Shown: in pieces, positions 8,377 to 15,653 of the stretch | How the letters are laid out: each line of letters opens with the position of its first letter | Numbering within the stretch: position 1 is the first letter of the stretch | Assembly: GCF_011751075.1 (NCBI RefSeq) | Contig: NZ_JAALLN010000003.1 | Span: 124,001 to 188,000 of the forward strand | Length of the DNA stretch: 64,000 nt | Direction: 5' to 3' | Source of the DNA: Flavobacterium poyangense | Lineage (GTDB): Bacteria; Bacteroidota; Bacteroidia; Flavobacteriales; Flavobacteriaceae | Notes under the pieces: model-generated | Told to the model about the DNA's origin: nothing | What the model saw: the letters and a program-made list of their open reading frames with translations, nothing else | The model's database searches: none | Translations under genes and position numbers: made by a program

Positions 8377-8889
8377 ATGTACAAAATGAAGAAAATTATT
8401 TTTATTTGCATGATTGCCACGATGGTGTTTGCGTGTAAATCAGCTTCGTCTTCAACAGCTTCAACAGAAGCTACAACACTTTCAACTAAACTTGACAGAC
8501 CTACTCAAGTAGCTATTAAAGGAAATTGGGTACTTACCAATGTATCTTATCCGGGTTCTGACTATATCAAAGTAAGTTCGTTTGATCTTGCTGATTCTAA
8601 ATGTTTTATCGGAAGTACCTGGAAATTTATCTCCAATAACAATAAAGGAACAATGGCGTTAACAGCTCCAAGTTGTACCGGATTTACTTCTCCAATTGTT
8701 TGGAGTATCAACAATCAGGGGCTTTTTGTGCTTAAAATTGTTGAGCCGGGAATCAAATCAAAAAATGTTAAATCAGGATACTTACTAAAAGTTGCAGGTT
8801 TGACAGATAATTCATTTCAGCTGATAGATAATATTAATGTTGGCGGACAAACAAAAGAGGTAACATACCAATTTCAAAGAACTAATTAA
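8377..8889 (+). CDS. Lipocalin-like lipoprotein
   Basis: A short lipoprotein (170 aa). The signal ends at VFACKSA, and a serine/threonine linker leads to a compact beta-rich domain beginning IKGNWVLTNVSYPG, typical of the small lipocalin-like family found in Flavobacteriia. Two cysteines (SKCF and PSCTG) could form a disulfide. A second in-frame ATG three codons in (MKKI) is an equally good start. A -7 box TATCTTTG sits at 8326-8333, about 45 bases upstream. The gene is followed after 17 bases by the OmpA-family lipoprotein and probably shares its transcript, which suggests a joint envelope role. The ligand is unknown. Confidence 0.8.
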   Translation: MYKMKKIIFICMIATMVFACKSASSSTASTEATTLSTKLDRPTQVAIKGNWVLTNVSYPGSDYIKVSSFDLADSKCFIGSTWKFISNNNKGTMALTAPSCTGFTSPIVWSINNQGLFVLKIVEPGIKSKNVKSGYLLKVAGLTDNSFQLIDNINVGGQTKEVTYQFQRTN

Positions 8890-8906
8890 TATAAAAAAGA
8901 GATAAC

Positions 8907-9602
8907 ATGAGAAAGATAACAGTATTTGGTTTAAGTAGTTTACTTGTTTTAACTAGTTTTTTTGCAAGTTGTGATTCTGTAAAAAACGCAAATAATACTC
9001 AAAAAGGAGCCGGAATCGGAGCCGTTGCGGGTGGAATTATCGGAGGTATTTTAGGGAACAATTTAGGACGTGGTGGAAATGCTGCACTAGGAGCTGCTAT
9101 TGGAGCTGCTGTTGGTGGCGGAACCGGAGCTCTAATTGGAAATAAAATGGATAAACAAGCTCGTGAAATCGATCAGGCGTTGCCGGGTGCAGATGTAGAA
9201 AGAGTAGGGGAAGGAATTCACTTAACTTTAAACGAAAATGCAGTTCGTTTTGATACTAATAAGTCAACATTGACAGCTCAGGCAAAAACAAATTTAGATA
9301 AATTGGTTCCTGTATTTAAAGAGTATGGAGAAACGAATATTGAAATCTTTGGTTATACAGACAGTACAGGAAGAGCAGAGTACAACTTGACACTTTCAGG
9401 ACAAAGAGCAGCATCTGTTCAGGCTTATTTGGTTTCTAAAGGATTAAAAGCAAGTCGTTTCAAAACTTCAGGTTTGGGTATTGCCGATCCTATTGCAACA
9501 AACGATACTCCTGAAGGAAGATCTCAAAACCGTCGTGTTGAATTTGCTATTACCGCAAACGATAAAATGGTAAATGATGCTAAGACTGAAGCAGGAAAAT
9601 AA
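8907..9602 (+). CDS. OmpA-family lipoprotein with glycine-zipper segment
   Basis: The N-terminal lipoprotein signal ends at FFASCDS. Residues of about 33-80 are a glycine/alanine-rich zipper (GIGAVAGGIIGGILGNNLG). Residues of about 105-220 are an OmpA C-terminal peptidoglycan-binding domain with NEIFGYTDSTG-like (seen as IEIFGYTDSTG), the peptidoglycan-contacting NLTLSGQRAASV and GRSQNRRVEF. Such proteins tether the outer membrane to peptidoglycan. It is the second gene of a two-gene unit with the lipocalin-like protein and ends at an intrinsic terminator. Confidence 0.92.
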   Translation: MRKITVFGLSSLLVLTSFFASCDSVKNANNTQKGAGIGAVAGGIIGGILGNNLGRGGNAALGAAIGAAVGGGTGALIGNKMDKQAREIDQALPGADVERVGEGIHLTLNENAVRFDTNKSTLTAQAKTNLDKLVPVFKEYGETNIEIFGYTDSTGRAEYNLTLSGQRAASVQAYLVSKGLKASRFKTSGLGIADPIATNDTPEGRSQNRRVEFAITANDKMVNDAKTEAGK

Positions 9603-9620
9603 TTTCTATACAATATAATT

Positions 9621-9656
9621 TGAAAAAAGCTGTTCGTAATGAATAGCTTTTTTTTT
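9621..9656 (+). terminator. Terminator after OmpA-family gene
   Basis: Stem AAAAAGCTGTTC / GAATAGCTTTTT (one G-T pair) followed by T. The T run merges into the -33 box of the next gene. Confidence 0.8.
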
Positions 9657-9685
9657 GACTTTCGGTTTTAAAGATTGTAAATTTG
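9654..9685 (+). promoter_or_regulatory. Promoter of ABC ATPase gene
   Basis: TTTG at 9654-9657 and TAAATTTG at 9678-9685, with a 20-base spacer. The start codon is 19 bases downstream. Confidence 0.65.
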
Positions 9686-9704
9686 CCCCCTCAATTATAA
9701 CGCA

Positions 9705-10655
9705 ATGCTTGACATAAAAAATATCTCCTTTTCGTATACGGATACACCGGTTATTAAGAACGTGACTTTTTCAATAGAAAAAGGACAGAATATTGCGATC
9801 ATAGGAGAAAGTGGTTGTGGAAAAAGTACGCTGCTTAAATTGATGTACGGATTGTATAATCTGGATGAGGGAGAAATGTTGTACAATGAAAAACCTATCC
9901 TGGGACCTAAATATAATCTGATTCCCGGAATGCCTTTTATGAAATACCTGGCTCAGGATTTTGATTTGTCTCCTTATGAAACAGTAGCAGAGAATGTTGG
10001 GAAGTTTCTTTCGAATGGTTTTGCCAACATGAAAAAATTGCGTGTTCAGGAACTGCTCGAAATGGTAGAAATGGATCAGTTTTCTAATGTGAAAGCTAAA
10101 TTTTTAAGTGGAGGACAGCAGCAAAGAGTAGCTTTGGTTCGGGTTTTGGCCTTAGAACCGGAAGTAATTTTGCTGGACGAGCCCTTTAGTCAGATTGACG
10201 CATTTCGTAAGAATGCCTTGAGACGAAATTTATTTCGTTACTTAAAACAAAAAGGAATTACCTGTATTATAGCAACGCATGACAGCACAGATGCTTTGTC
10301 GTTTGCAGACGAGGCAATCGTAATGCGAAACGGTGAAATCATCATAAAAGATAATCCGACAACAATCTATGAAGATCCACAAACTAAATATGTAGCCTCC
10401 CTTTTTGGAGAAGTAAATGAAATACCAACACATTTGTTGGTTCCTTACGAAGATGAAGCACATAAAACGCTGGTATATCCACATCAGTTTAAAATGGTAA
10501 CGGAGTCTAGTCTACCTGTAAAAATCAGAAGAACTTATTTTAGAGGGAATCATTACCTGATAGAATCGGTTTATAAACGACAATTGGTTTTCTTTGAAAG
10601 CGAAATCGATCTGCCGCTTGAAGAAAATGTTTTCCTGAGTTTGAATTATTTATAG
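9705..10655 (+). CDS. ABC transporter ATP-binding protein (PotA/FbpC-like)
   Basis: A complete nucleotide-binding domain: Walker A GESGCGKST (34-42), signature LSGGQQQR, Walker B VILLDEPF, and the H-loop ATHD. The order and wording resemble importers of the polyamine/iron(III) group. A C-terminal domain of about 80 residues (from about 235) is beta-rich, like the regulatory TOBE region of that group, and ends ENVFLSLNYL. No permease or binding protein lies next to it, so the substrate cannot be stated and its membrane partner must be encoded elsewhere. It has its own promoter. No intrinsic terminator was found directly after it; a repeat field follows. Confidence 0.88.
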   Translation: MLDIKNISFSYTDTPVIKNVTFSIEKGQNIAIIGESGCGKSTLLKLMYGLYNLDEGEMLYNEKPILGPKYNLIPGMPFMKYLAQDFDLSPYETVAENVGKFLSNGFANMKKLRVQELLEMVEMDQFSNVKAKFLSGGQQQRVALVRVLALEPEVILLDEPFSQIDAFRKNALRRNLFRYLKQKGITCIIATHDSTDALSFADEAIVMRNGEIIIKDNPTTIYEDPQTKYVASLFGEVNEIPTHLLVPYEDEAHKTLVYPHQFKMVTESSLPVKIRRTYFRGNHYLIESVYKRQLVFFESEIDLPLEENVFLSLNYL

Positions 10656-10674
10656 AAAGAGATTTTTAGCGTTT

Positions 10675-10865
10675 AAGTTTTTAACCGCAAAGTACGCAGG
10701 ATTTGTTGAAAAAATAATCTTAGCGAGCATTGCGTAAACCTTTGCGAACCTTGCGTTTAAACTTTTAACCGTAAAGTTTTTTTGCTCGCTAAGTCGCAGA
10801 GCCGCCAAGTGATTAAGGAACAGGACAAATAAACAGTTTAAGTTCTGCAACCTGAAACTTGAAAC
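10675..10865. repeat. Intergenic repeat field (AACCGCAAAG / CCTTTGCGAACCTTGCG type)
   Basis: Contains TTAACCGCAAAGTACGCAGG, ACCTTTGCGAACCTTGCGTT and GCTCGCTAAGTCGCAGAGCC, phrases shared with fields at 2231, 35228 and 45905, then a CTGAAACTTGAAAC pair of the heptamer family. No coding capacity. It fills most of the gap of about 315 bases between the ABC ATPase and the S9 peptidase. Confidence 0.65.
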
Positions 10866-10917
10866 AAAATAACCTCAGATGCTTAGCCACTAAGAACCTA
10901 AGTATCTTTAAAAGAAA

Positions 10918-10950
10918 AAGCCGGCTCTATAAATTAGAACCGGCTTCTTC
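10918..10950. terminator. Terminator of the S9 peptidase gene
   Basis: Stem AAGCCGGCTCTA / TTAGAACCGGCTT with a short loop, with T/A-rich runs on both sides. It lies 22 bases past the stop of the minus-strand gene and could also stop + strand transcripts. Confidence 0.75.
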
Positions 10951-10971
10951 TTTTGAAATCAGATGAGTTGA

Positions 10972-13383
10972 TTAGTTTTTTAGATTTTTTTCTAAAAACT
11001 GATCCTCTTCCCAAAGTAAGTGTAAGATGTTTTCTTTAGCAACATATCCATGAGACTCTTTAGGTAAAATTACCATTCTTGCAGGAGCTCCTAAACCTTT
11101 TAAAGCTTGGAAATAACGCTCTGTTTGTAAAGTAAAAGTTCCCGGGTTATTATCTGCTTCACCGTGAACTAATAAAAGAGGTGTTTTCATTTTATCAGCG
11201 TTCATAAAAGGAGACATAGTGTTGTAAACAACCGGAACTTCCCAGTAATTACGTTGCTCTGATTGGAATCCGAATGGAGTTAAAGTTCTGTTGTAAGCAC
11301 CACTTCGTGCAATTCCACAAGCAAAAAGGTTAGAATGCGTCAATAAGTTAGCAGTCATAAAAGCACCGTAAGAATGTCCTCCAACAGCTACTTTCTTTCT
11401 GTTTATATAACCTAATGCATCTACAGCGTTAATTGCAGCCTCAGCATTGTCTACTAATTGAGAAATAAAATTGTCGTTAGGCTCTGTAGTTCCTTCACCA
11501 ATAATAGGGAAAGAAGCATCGTCTAATACTACATAACCTTTGGTAACCCAGTATACAAATGATCCGTAAGAAGGAAAAGTGAACTCATTTGGATTCTGAG
11601 TCGATTGTCCTGCACTGTTTTTGTCTTTATATTCAGCCGGGTATGCCCAGATTAATAAAGGCATTTTTTCTTTTTTAGCTTTGTCGTAACCAACAGGTAA
11701 GTATAAAGTTCCTGAAAGTTCAACACCATCTTTACGTTTGTATTTGATTACTTCTTTGCTGACATTTTTAATGCTTTCAAAAGGATTTTTGAAAGAAGTG
11801 ATTGGTGTCAGACTATTTTGTTTCTTGATATTTCTGAAGTAATAATTTGGATAGTCATTTTTTGATTGGATCATTACTAAAACTTTTCCGGTTTTAAAAT
11901 CTTCGATCTCAATTAAATCTTCTTTTTTGTCTTTGTACGCAGAAGTGTAAAGACGTTTGCTTTTTAGCGTTTTAAAATCGAACTCATCAATAAAAGGAAA
12001 CTGACCTTCTTTTGTAAATCCTTCTCCAATAAGGAAAGCATTATTGTTTTCAATAGCAAGAATATTTTTGTTGTACTCATTTTTTCTGGTTTCAAAAGAA
12101 CCCGGGTCTGAGTAAACATCTTGATAATTTCTGTCATTAAGTAATTTTGGCTGTTGACTTGGATTAGACGGGTTAATTAAATACGTTTTTAAATTACGGG
12201 TGTCGTACCAGTTGTCAGTAAGGATTGCAATTGCATCATTCCCCCAAGTAATTCCTCCAAAACGTTGTGGTGTTTTTACTAATGAGGTAGCTTCACTTGT
12301 AAATGGAGCATTCCAAAGGAAAACTTCATCTCTGAAATCTACTTTGTTGGCAGGATTACCTTCATCTAAAGCAGAAACGTATACCAAAGTAGCCGGTTTG
12401 TCATTTCTCCAGGTCATTTCTCTTTTTCCTTTTTGTACAGCCATAAATCCTTTAGGAATCACTTCGTTTAAAGGAACCTCATTAACCACTTTAATTTCTT
12501 TTCCTCTGCTATCGTAAACTACAGTTTTAGAAGGGAATCTGTACAATGGTACAACATATGAGAAAGGTTTTTGAATAGTCGTCAACATGATGTAATTCCC
12601 GTCAGGTGAAATTCTTTCTCCTGCAAACATCGCAGCTTCTTTAAAAAGAGTAGCCGTTCCGTTAAGCGTTACTTTATACAATTCTGAAGTGATAACATTT
12701 TCAAAATTAGCTTCGTCATTTTTGTTTTTCAACATATCAGGATACGTTCTGTTTTGAGATTTCTCTCCAGAAGTAGTAGAAACAATTGGTCCTGTTGGTA
12801 AATCTTTTTTAGAATCCAGTAAAGGCTGTCTGTTTTTAGGAAGCATTTTTACTAAGATCGTCTCATTGTCTAAAAACCAGCTAAACGGATTGCCAAGATT
12901 TGCATTTACATTTGCTTCGGTAAGTTTTGTAGCCTTTGCAGAGGCAACATCTAAAACCCAAAGTTCAACCCCTGTACTTGTAGTATGAGAGAACAGGATT
13001 TTCTTGTCGTTTGGAGACCAAAGTAGGTTACTTATCCTTGGATTAGCAGGTAATCCGGTAACTTGTACTTCTTCTGCACCACTTATTTTTCGTACTTTTA
13101 AGTTGTTGATGTAAGTTACAGTACTTGAGATGTTAGTTACAGGATTTATCCTTATACCGGCCAAACGAAGTTCTTCCTGGTTTAAATCATCTAATGTTTT
13201 ATAAGTGTTTCTGTAAGAAAGAAGCATGTATTCTTTTTTTGTATCCATTGATACTGAAGGAGCTCTTTCGTAATCGGCTAAATCCAGGATGGATTTGGAG
13301 GGTTTTTGATAGGTCAAATTTTCTTGCGCAAAAGCAGAAAAACCTAAGGTTAAAAATAAAAAGAGAGTAACCTTTAATTTCAT
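10972..13383 (-). CDS. S9 family serine peptidase (prolyl oligopeptidase type, glutamyl-endopeptidase-like S9D)
   Basis: An exported peptidase of 803 aa. The signal peptide MKLKVTLFLFLTLGFSAFAQ is followed by a beta-propeller of about 500 residues and a C-terminal alpha/beta hydrolase domain. Catalytic triad: Ser671 in GGHSYGAF, Asp744 in HGEADNN and His778 in KESHGY. The segment ARSGAYNRTLTPFGFQ after the nucleophile is characteristic of the glutamyl-endopeptidase/DPP subgroup S9D, so cleavage of oligopeptides in the periplasm is expected. The exact specificity is inferred only from that likeness. Single-gene unit. Confidence 0.92.
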   Translation of the reverse strand: MKLKVTLFLFLTLGFSAFAQENLTYQKPSKSILDLADYERAPSVSMDTKKEYMLLSYRNTYKTLDDLNQEELRLAGIRINPVTNISSTVTYINNLKVRKISGAEEVQVTGLPANPRISNLLWSPNDKKILFSHTTSTGVELWVLDVASAKATKLTEANVNANLGNPFSWFLDNETILVKMLPKNRQPLLDSKKDLPTGPIVSTTSGEKSQNRTYPDMLKNKNDEANFENVITSELYKVTLNGTATLFKEAAMFAGERISPDGNYIMLTTIQKPFSYVVPLYRFPSKTVVYDSRGKEIKVVNEVPLNEVIPKGFMAVQKGKREMTWRNDKPATLVYVSALDEGNPANKVDFRDEVFLWNAPFTSEATSLVKTPQRFGGITWGNDAIAILTDNWYDTRNLKTYLINPSNPSQQPKLLNDRNYQDVYSDPGSFETRKNEYNKNILAIENNNAFLIGEGFTKEGQFPFIDEFDFKTLKSKRLYTSAYKDKKEDLIEIEDFKTGKVLVMIQSKNDYPNYYFRNIKKQNSLTPITSFKNPFESIKNVSKEVIKYKRKDGVELSGTLYLPVGYDKAKKEKMPLLIWAYPAEYKDKNSAGQSTQNPNEFTFPSYGSFVYWVTKGYVVLDDASFPIIGEGTTEPNDNFISQLVDNAEAAINAVDALGYINRKKVAVGGHSYGAFMTANLLTHSNLFACGIARSGAYNRTLTPFGFQSEQRNYWEVPVVYNTMSPFMNADKMKTPLLLVHGEADNNPGTFTLQTERYFQALKGLGAPARMVILPKESHGYVAKENILHLLWEEDQFLEKNLKN

Positions 13384-13659
13384 AATTTGAATTTTAATGA
13401 GTTAAATTAAGTAGTATTATTAATAAGTTTGTCTAAAGTAGTGCAGACTTGTTACATTTTAGTGGTTGATTTTATTTTTTTAAGATTTTTTTAAGTTTTT
13501 AATGTATTAATTGCTTTTTCAGAATTTAAAACGATTCTATATGTTGTATTATTGAAGGATATTAAATTGCCAATTAGTAAAAAAATAGTAATTTGTACCG
13601 TTATATTTTAAAGTATACTTAGATTTGCAATCCAATTTTTTAACAAATAATAAAAGAAT

Positions 13660-14667
13660 ATGTATCATTCAAAAATAGCGGGCTTAGGATATTATGTTCC
13701 TTCTAATGTTGTGACTAACGATGATTTGTCTAAAATTATTGATACCAATGACGAATGGATTCAGGAAAGAACTGGAATTCAAGAACGCCGACATATTATT
13801 CGTGGAGAAGATACCACAACCTCTATGGGGGTAAAAGCAGCTAAAATTGCAATAGAACGTTCCGGTGTAGCCAAAGAAGATATTGATTTTGTGGTTTTTG
13901 CAACCTTAAGCCCAGATTACTATTTTCCAGGACCGGGGGTTTTAGTGCAACGTGATTTAGGATTAAGAACCGTTGGAGCTTTAGACGTTAGAAATCAATG
14001 TTCAGGTTTTATTTACGGAATCTCAGTTGCGGATCAATATATCAAAACCGGAATGTATAAAAATATCCTAGTAATTGGGTCTGAAGTGCATTCAACAGGA
14101 TTGGATATGACTACTCGTGGACGTGGTGTTTCTGTTATTTTTGGAGATGGAGCAGGAGCGGCTGTTTTAAGTCGTGAAGAAGATCTGACAAAAGGAATAT
14201 TATCAACACATTTACATTCAGAAGGGCAACATGCTGAAGAGTTAGCACTACAGGCACCGGGAATGGGAGCACGTTGGGTAACGGATATTATAGCAGATAA
14301 TGACCCGAATGACGAAAGTTACTACCCTTATATGAACGGACAATTTGTGTTTAAAAACGCAGTAGTTCGTTTTGCTGAGGTAATCAATGAAGGTTTGGAA
14401 GCAAATGGCTTACAGGTTTCAGATATTAATATGTTGATCCCGCATCAGGCTAACCTGAGAATTTCACAGTTCATCCAGAACAAATTTAAATTGTCTGATG
14501 ATCAGGTGTACAATAACATTCAGAAATACGGAAATACAACAGCAGCATCTATTCCGATTGCTTTAACTGAAGCATGGGAACAAGGAAAAATAAAAACAGG
14601 AGATACAGTTGTTTTAGCAGCTTTCGGAAGTGGATTCACTTGGGGAAGTGCTATTATTAAATGGTAA
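13660..14667 (+). CDS. fabH: 3-oxoacyl-ACP synthase III (KAS III)
   Basis: Condenses acyl-CoA with malonyl-ACP to start fatty acid synthesis. The Cys-His-Asn catalytic triad is visible: Cys114 in RNQCSGF, His262 in PHQANLR and Asn292 in GNTTAAS. The 335-residue length and the C-terminal GSGFTWGSAIIKW are typical. Compared with E. coli FabH it carries an insertion around 205-225 (DIIADNDPNDESYYPYMNG), which I believe is common in Bacteroidota paralogues. It stands alone and not beside plsX/rpmF, so it may be one of several FabH copies with a special starter, for example branched acyl-CoA. A terminator follows. Confidence 0.92.
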   Translation: MYHSKIAGLGYYVPSNVVTNDDLSKIIDTNDEWIQERTGIQERRHIIRGEDTTTSMGVKAAKIAIERSGVAKEDIDFVVFATLSPDYYFPGPGVLVQRDLGLRTVGALDVRNQCSGFIYGISVADQYIKTGMYKNILVIGSEVHSTGLDMTTRGRGVSVIFGDGAGAAVLSREEDLTKGILSTHLHSEGQHAEELALQAPGMGARWVTDIIADNDPNDESYYPYMNGQFVFKNAVVRFAEVINEGLEANGLQVSDINMLIPHQANLRISQFIQNKFKLSDDQVYNNIQKYGNTTAASIPIALTEAWEQGKIKTGDTVVLAAFGSGFTWGSAIIKW

Positions 14668-14692
14668 TATTTTTTGTTTTACTAGTATGTTA

Positions 14693-14725
14693 AAACCTGT
14701 TCAGTTACTGAGCAGGTTTTTTTAT
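14693..14725 (+). terminator. Terminator of fabH
   Basis: Stem AAACCTGTTCAG / CTGAGCAGGTTT with loop TTA and a T run. One G-T pair. Confidence 0.85.
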
Positions 14726-14753
14726 TTTTGGGAACAATTAAAACTTTAATCCT

Positions 14754-14855
14754 GTCTTTTTCGACGAAGGAGAAATCACACCAGTAATTCGATAAAGATT
14801 GGCGACATGCTGGTCGGAGCTTCTAGTGTGATTTCTCCTTCGTCGAAATTGACAA
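14754..14855. repeat. 102-bp element with 32-nt terminal inverted repeats
   Basis: The left arm (14754-14785) begins TGTCTTTTTCGACGAAGG and the right arm (14824-14855) ends CTTCGTCGAAATTGACA. Over 32 positions the arms are complementary except for three bases. The 38-base centre (TAATTCGATAAAGATTGGCG...) has no coding sense. It resembles the short palindromic elements that are dispersed in Flavobacteriia. It ends only 12 bases before the cutC start codon and therefore forms the whole upstream region of that gene. Confidence 0.85.
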
Positions 14856-14867
14856 AAAAATACTAAA

Positions 14868-15554
14868 ATGAATAAAAACCAACTTGAAATAGCCTGTTTC
14901 AATTTTGAATCGGCTTTGATTGCTCAGAAAAATGGAGCAGACCGAATTGAATTGTGTGAAAATATGCCACTCGGCGGAACTACACCAAATTATATTTTAG
15001 GTGCGAAAGTCCGTGAGAAATTGTCAATTAAAATGCATGTTATTATCAGACCTCGGGGAGGTGATTTTATTTATACGGATCAAGAGCTGACAGAAATGAA
15101 ACAGGACATTAAACAATTCAAAAAGTTAGGAGTTGATGGTTTTGTTTTCGGAATTTTAGAAGAAGATGAGGCTTCGACTTCGCTCAGGCTCAATAAAGAA
15201 AGAAATAAAGAATTGGTTGCTTTAGCCGCACCGCTTTCCTGTACTTTTCACAGAGCTTTTGATGTGGTGACCGATGTGGAGCAATCTCTTGAAGATGTAA
15301 TTGATTGCGGTTTTAATGCTATTCTAACTTCCGGACAAGGAGCGAATGTTCCCGAAGGGATTTCGGTTTTGGAGAAAATTCAAAAATTGGCAGCGGATCG
15401 AATTGTGATTATGCCCGGAGGAGGTTTGCGATCGTCGAATATTCAATTAGTACAGGAAAAATTGAATCCTACTTTTTATCATTCTTCTGCTATTACAACT
15501 ACCGGAGAAATGGCAGATCCTCTGGAAATAAAAAAAATACTAGCCACTTTTTAG
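14868..15554 (+). CDS. cutC: CutC family protein (copper homeostasis)
   Basis: A TIM-barrel cytosolic protein of the CutC family, 228 aa. Typical motifs are ACFNFESALIAQKNGADRIE, LCENMPLGGTTPN, MHVIIRPRGGDF, CTFHRAFD, LTSGQGA and MPGGGL, and the end matches that of the family. The link to copper comes from E. coli genetics and is debated for the family as a whole. Residues of about 102-108 (ASTSLRL) are encoded by a 19-base match to a repeat core found elsewhere in the window (15172-15190) and look like an in-frame insertion in a surface loop. The start codon lies just past a long palindromic element. A strong terminator follows. Confidence 0.9.
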   Translation: MNKNQLEIACFNFESALIAQKNGADRIELCENMPLGGTTPNYILGAKVREKLSIKMHVIIRPRGGDFIYTDQELTEMKQDIKQFKKLGVDGFVFGILEEDEASTSLRLNKERNKELVALAAPLSCTFHRAFDVVTDVEQSLEDVIDCGFNAILTSGQGANVPEGISVLEKIQKLAADRIVIMPGGGLRSSNIQLVQEKLNPTFYHSSAITTTGEMADPLEIKKILATF

Positions 15555-15580
15555 TTGGCTTGTTACAGATTACAAATAAG

Positions 15581-15616
15581 AAAGGCCCGGAGTTGGCAAA
15601 CTCCGGGCCTTTTTCT
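15581..15616 (+). terminator. Terminator of cutC
   Basis: Stem AAAGGCCCGGAGTT / AACTCCGGGCCTTT with a short loop, then T5. Strong and GC-rich. The A run at its start lets it also act for the converging receptor gene. Confidence 0.9.
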
Positions 15617-15653
15617 ACAAGAAAATATTAAAAATTACTAATTAAGATCAGGA

